Below are positions 6,783-7,783 of a DNA stretch of 7,783 bases, piece by piece. The DNA is from Defluviitaleaceae bacterium (lineage in GTDB: Bacteria; Bacillota; Clostridia; Lachnospirales; WQUN01). The translations under genes were made by a program, and so were the position numbers. Where the stretch lies: assembly GCA_009782245.1 (NCBI GenBank), contig WRKK01000251.1, forward strand, positions 1 through 7,783, given 5' to 3'. The notes under the pieces are model-generated. The model did not search any database. It was not told where the DNA came from and saw only the letters and a list, made by a program, of their open reading frames with translations. Position 1 is the first letter of the stretch; every line of letters begins with the position of its first letter.

Positions 6783-6809
6783 GGTTATTTTGGTTATTTT
6801 GGTTATTTT
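6783..6809. repeat. Triple 9-bp tandem repeat at the end of prp
   Basis: Three perfect copies of GGTTATTTT (plus strand) at 6783-6791, 6792-6800 and 6801-6809. On the coding strand the unit is in phase with prp and reads as Pro-Lys-stop, so the last codons and stop of prp are repeated twice beyond the real stop. This fills most of the prp-rpmA spacer. Confidence 0.9.
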
Positions 6810-7129
6810 TTGGGATATTTGGTTTTAATTTTTATTTGGTGCGGGTAGCTTTCGTTTACCGATTGTACGCCTAGTTGTAGCGATTTTAGTAATAAATCAG
6901 CGAGTTCGTTGTAGCTGCCGTTTTGGATATTGGGCAATTTTACTGATAAAAAGCCGCCTTTGGGGTTATAATCGCAAATAATCGGTTCGTCCACAAAAGT
7001 TTCCAAGCTATTAAAAGTATTAAGCGTTAGCACCGATATTGCCGCACACACGTTAGTTTCGCCGTGGTTTAGCACATCAAAACCACAGATGTTTTTGTCA
7101 GCGTTAAGGTAAAAAGTTATCTTTATCAT
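6803..7129 (-). CDS. prp: Prp, cysteine protease that processes L27
   Basis: Ribosomal-processing cysteine protease (YsxB/Prp family), 108 aa, predicted to remove the leader of the L27 encoded next door. The position between rplU and rpmA is the family hallmark. Visible signature: His22 in LNHGE, then Cys28 in NVCAAISVL, matching the catalytic His and Cys. The His-Cys spacing is 6, against 12 in the Staphylococcus aureus enzyme as I recall it (His22/Cys34), so the flexible loop over the active site is much shorter. The start is forced: the ATG at 7129 is the only start codon after an in-frame TAA at 7145-7147. No Shine-Dalgarno precedes it. Instead, three copies of an 11-nt unit each supply an ATG. 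The alternative, an inactive or altered protease, cannot be excluded, but the L27 leader is still present. Confidence 0.9.
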   Translation of the reverse strand: MIKITFYLNADKNICGFDVLNHGETNVCAAISVLTLNTFNSLETFVDEPIICDYNPKGGFLSVKLPNIQNGSYNELADLLLKSLQLGVQSVNESYPHQIKIKTKYPKK

Positions 7130-7151
7130 ATCTTTATCATATTTTTATCAT
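7119..7151 (-). repeat. Triple 11-bp tandem repeat carrying three ATGs at the prp start
   Basis: On the minus strand ATGATAAARAT occurs three times at 7151-7141, 7140-7130 and 7129-7119, with one A/G difference. Each copy contributes an ATG in a different frame. The first two open four-codon frames (Met-Ile-Lys-Ile-TGA), and each stop overlaps the next ATG as ATGA. The third ATG is the prp start. Confidence 0.9.
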
Positions 7152-7171
7152 GTTGAGATTAAGCGGCTAAA

Positions 7172-7486
7172 CTAGCCCGCATTTATGGTGTCAATTTTTA
7201 GCTTGGTAAACGGCTGACGGTGTCCAATTTTTCGGTGGTAATTTTTTTTGGGTTTATACTTGTAAACCACAATTTTTTTGGCTTTACCGTCGCCCAAAAC
7301 CGAGGCGGCCACCGTAGCACCCGCCACGTATGGCGTGCCAAACTTAATATTTTCGCCGTCCCCACAGGATAAAACTTTGTCAAAAGTGTGGGTTGTGCCT
7401 ACTTGGACGGCTAGTTTTTCAACGGTAATAACATCGCCCGTTTTTACTTTGTATTGTTTGCCGCCAGTTTCAATAATTGCGTACAT
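7172..7486 (-). CDS. rplU: 50S ribosomal protein L21
   Basis: L21 binds 23S rRNA in the large subunit. The product is 104 aa with the typical opening MYAIIETGGKQYKV. The typical C-terminal signature KKIVVYKYKPKKNYHRKIGHRQPFT is present in two parts, VVYKYKPKKNY and HRKIGHRQPFT. The frame stays open up to 7576, but the ATG at 7486 is clearly the start: AGGAGGTG at 7494-7501 lies 7 nt ahead, and the family begins at this Met. It is the first gene of the operon, driven by a strong promoter at 7630-7658, with an untranslated leader of about 137 nt. prp follows after 42 bp. Complete and ordinary. Confidence 0.98.
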   Translation of the reverse strand: MYAIIETGGKQYKVKTGDVITVEKLAVQVGTTHTFDKVLSCGDGENIKFGTPYVAGATVAASVLGDGKAKKIVVYKYKPKKNYHRKIGHRQPFTKLKIDTINAG

Positions 7487-7493
7487 TTTAGTA

Positions 7494-7501
7494 CACCTCC
7501 T
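7494..7501 (-). promoter_or_regulatory. Strong ribosome binding site deciding the rplU start
   Basis: AGGAGGTG on the minus strand, 7 nt before the ATG at 7486. This excludes the 30-codon upstream extension of the open frame. Confidence 0.95.
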
Positions 7502-7546
7502 ATAAATTTTTGGAAGTTCACGCCGAGTTTGGCTGTTTTGGCTAAG

Positions 7547-7570
7547 TTTAACGCATACTTTAACGCATAC
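7547..7570. repeat. 12-bp perfect tandem duplication in the rplU leader
   Basis: TTTAACGCATAC (plus strand) occurs at 7547-7558 and again at 7559-7570 with no mismatch. In the transcript it reads GTATGCGTTAAA twice, in the middle of the leader. Confidence 0.9.
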
Positions 7571-7629
7571 AATCAATGCAAAACATTAAAATAGTGCCGA
7601 CCCGTGCGGATTTATGTTAATACCAAAAT

Positions 7630-7658
7630 AGTATATCATAGTAAATTTGCTGTGTCAA
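7630..7658 (-). promoter_or_regulatory. Strong sigma-A type promoter of the rplU operon
   Basis: Minus strand TTGACA (7653-7658), exactly 17 bp, TATACT (7630-7635), with a TG one base before the -10 (extended -10). This is a near-perfect housekeeping promoter, with transcription predicted to start near 7623. It is suited to a ribosomal protein operon. Confidence 0.93.
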
Positions 7659-7661
7659 GGG

Positions 7662-7682
7662 TGTGTAAAAAATTTTTACACA
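7662..7682. repeat. AT-rich palindrome just upstream of the rplU promoter
   Basis: TGTGTAAAA at 7662-7670 pairs with TTTTACACA at 7674-7682 around a 3-nt centre. It ends 3 bp from the -35 hexamer. It could be a regulator site, an UP-like element or the terminator of a gene beyond the window; the sequence does not decide. Confidence 0.55.
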
Positions 7683-7732
7683 TCATTTTGTGAACCAGAC
7701 GGAACGGGGGGACGGGCGACCGATCGGAATGG

Positions 7733-7764
7733 GAAAACGGGCGACCGAGGACGGTCGCCCCTAC
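7733..7764 (-). repeat. GC-rich palindromic repeat, right copy
   Basis: Exact reverse complement of 30-61, with the hairpin at 7739-7747/7752-7760. A truncated copy sharing ACGGGCGACCGA lies at 7712-7723. The last 8 bases of the window (TTGTAGGG) match the bases leading into the left copy (28-35), so another unit probably starts at the edge. Confidence 0.85.
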
Positions 7765-7783
7765 GGGCAGCATCGTTGTAGGG

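Larger units (their letters stand above)
7487..7623 (-). promoter_or_regulatory. rplU 5' leader, possible L21 autoregulatory leader RNA
   Basis: About 137 nt lie between the predicted transcription start and the rplU ATG. L21 operons in Firmicutes often carry a structured L21 leader. This leader has GC-rich segments (CCGCACGGGTCGGCAC near 7593-7608) and small inverted pairs such as GCAT/ATGC and GCC/GGC in an AT-rich context, plus a 12-bp tandem repeat. I could not fit it to a remembered consensus, so the assignment rests mostly on position and length. Confidence 0.4.

Noticed and set aside
7130..7151. The two Met-Ile-Lys-Ile mini-frames as genes
   Set aside because: Four codons each, generated by a repeat; recorded only as possible translational control.
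7487..7576. 30-residue N-terminal extension of L21
   Set aside because: The family starts at MYAI, a strong AGGAGGTG precedes that Met, and the extension would cover the leader with its tandem repeat.
1..7783. CRISPR array, tRNA, rRNA, transposase or prophage genes
   Set aside because: No regularly spaced direct repeats, no cloverleaf-like sequence and no mobile-element protein were seen on either strand.

Overview
The window looks like a piece of a Bacillota (Firmicutes) chromosome, most likely from a Clostridia-type anaerobe. Three things point there. The gene order is rplU - prp - rpmA - obgE. The L27 precursor carries the N-terminal extension with an LEFF|A-type cleavage site, next to the gene for the protease that removes it. 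ObgE has the full OBG-GTPase-OCT layout. A free-standing hemerythrin and a membrane chemoreceptor suggest a motile, oxygen-avoiding cell. I cannot name the genus. All seven genes lie on the minus strand, so the description below runs from right to left.

Right end (7487-7783): copies of a GC-rich palindromic repeat, an AT-rich palindrome, a near-consensus housekeeping promoter (TTGACA, 17 bp, TATACT) and a leader of about 137 nt before rplU. The ribosomal block follows: rplU (L21), prp (processing protease for L27) and rpmA (L27 precursor). The leader and both spacers around prp each contain a short tandem duplication. The one at the prp start creates three successive ATGs. An intrinsic terminator-like hairpin sits only a few bases before the obgE ribosome binding site, so obgE is probably expressed by partial read-through. 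18 bp after obgE is a gene for a 514-residue, cysteine-free coiled-coil protein with a proline-rich tail, which I do not recognise. It appears translationally tied to the obgE operon.

Left half: a bacteriohemerythrin with its own good promoter, then a large chemoreceptor (about 888 aa). The receptor joins two membrane helices, an extracytoplasmic sensor, a HAMP domain, five HAMP-like repeats about 45 residues apart, an MCP signalling hairpin and a C-terminal cyclic-nucleotide-binding domain. A perfect 14-bp inverted repeat brackets a candidate promoter in front of the receptor gene. The left 228 bp hold no gene but contain a stem-loop and a second copy of the GC-rich palindromic repeat. This copy is inverted and identical over 32 bp to the one at the right end.

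The genes most worth following up are the receptor fused to a cNMP-binding domain, the coiled-coil protein and the Prp protease with a shortened active-site loop. The rest is ordinary core genome. I saw no CRISPR array, tRNA, rRNA or transposase.
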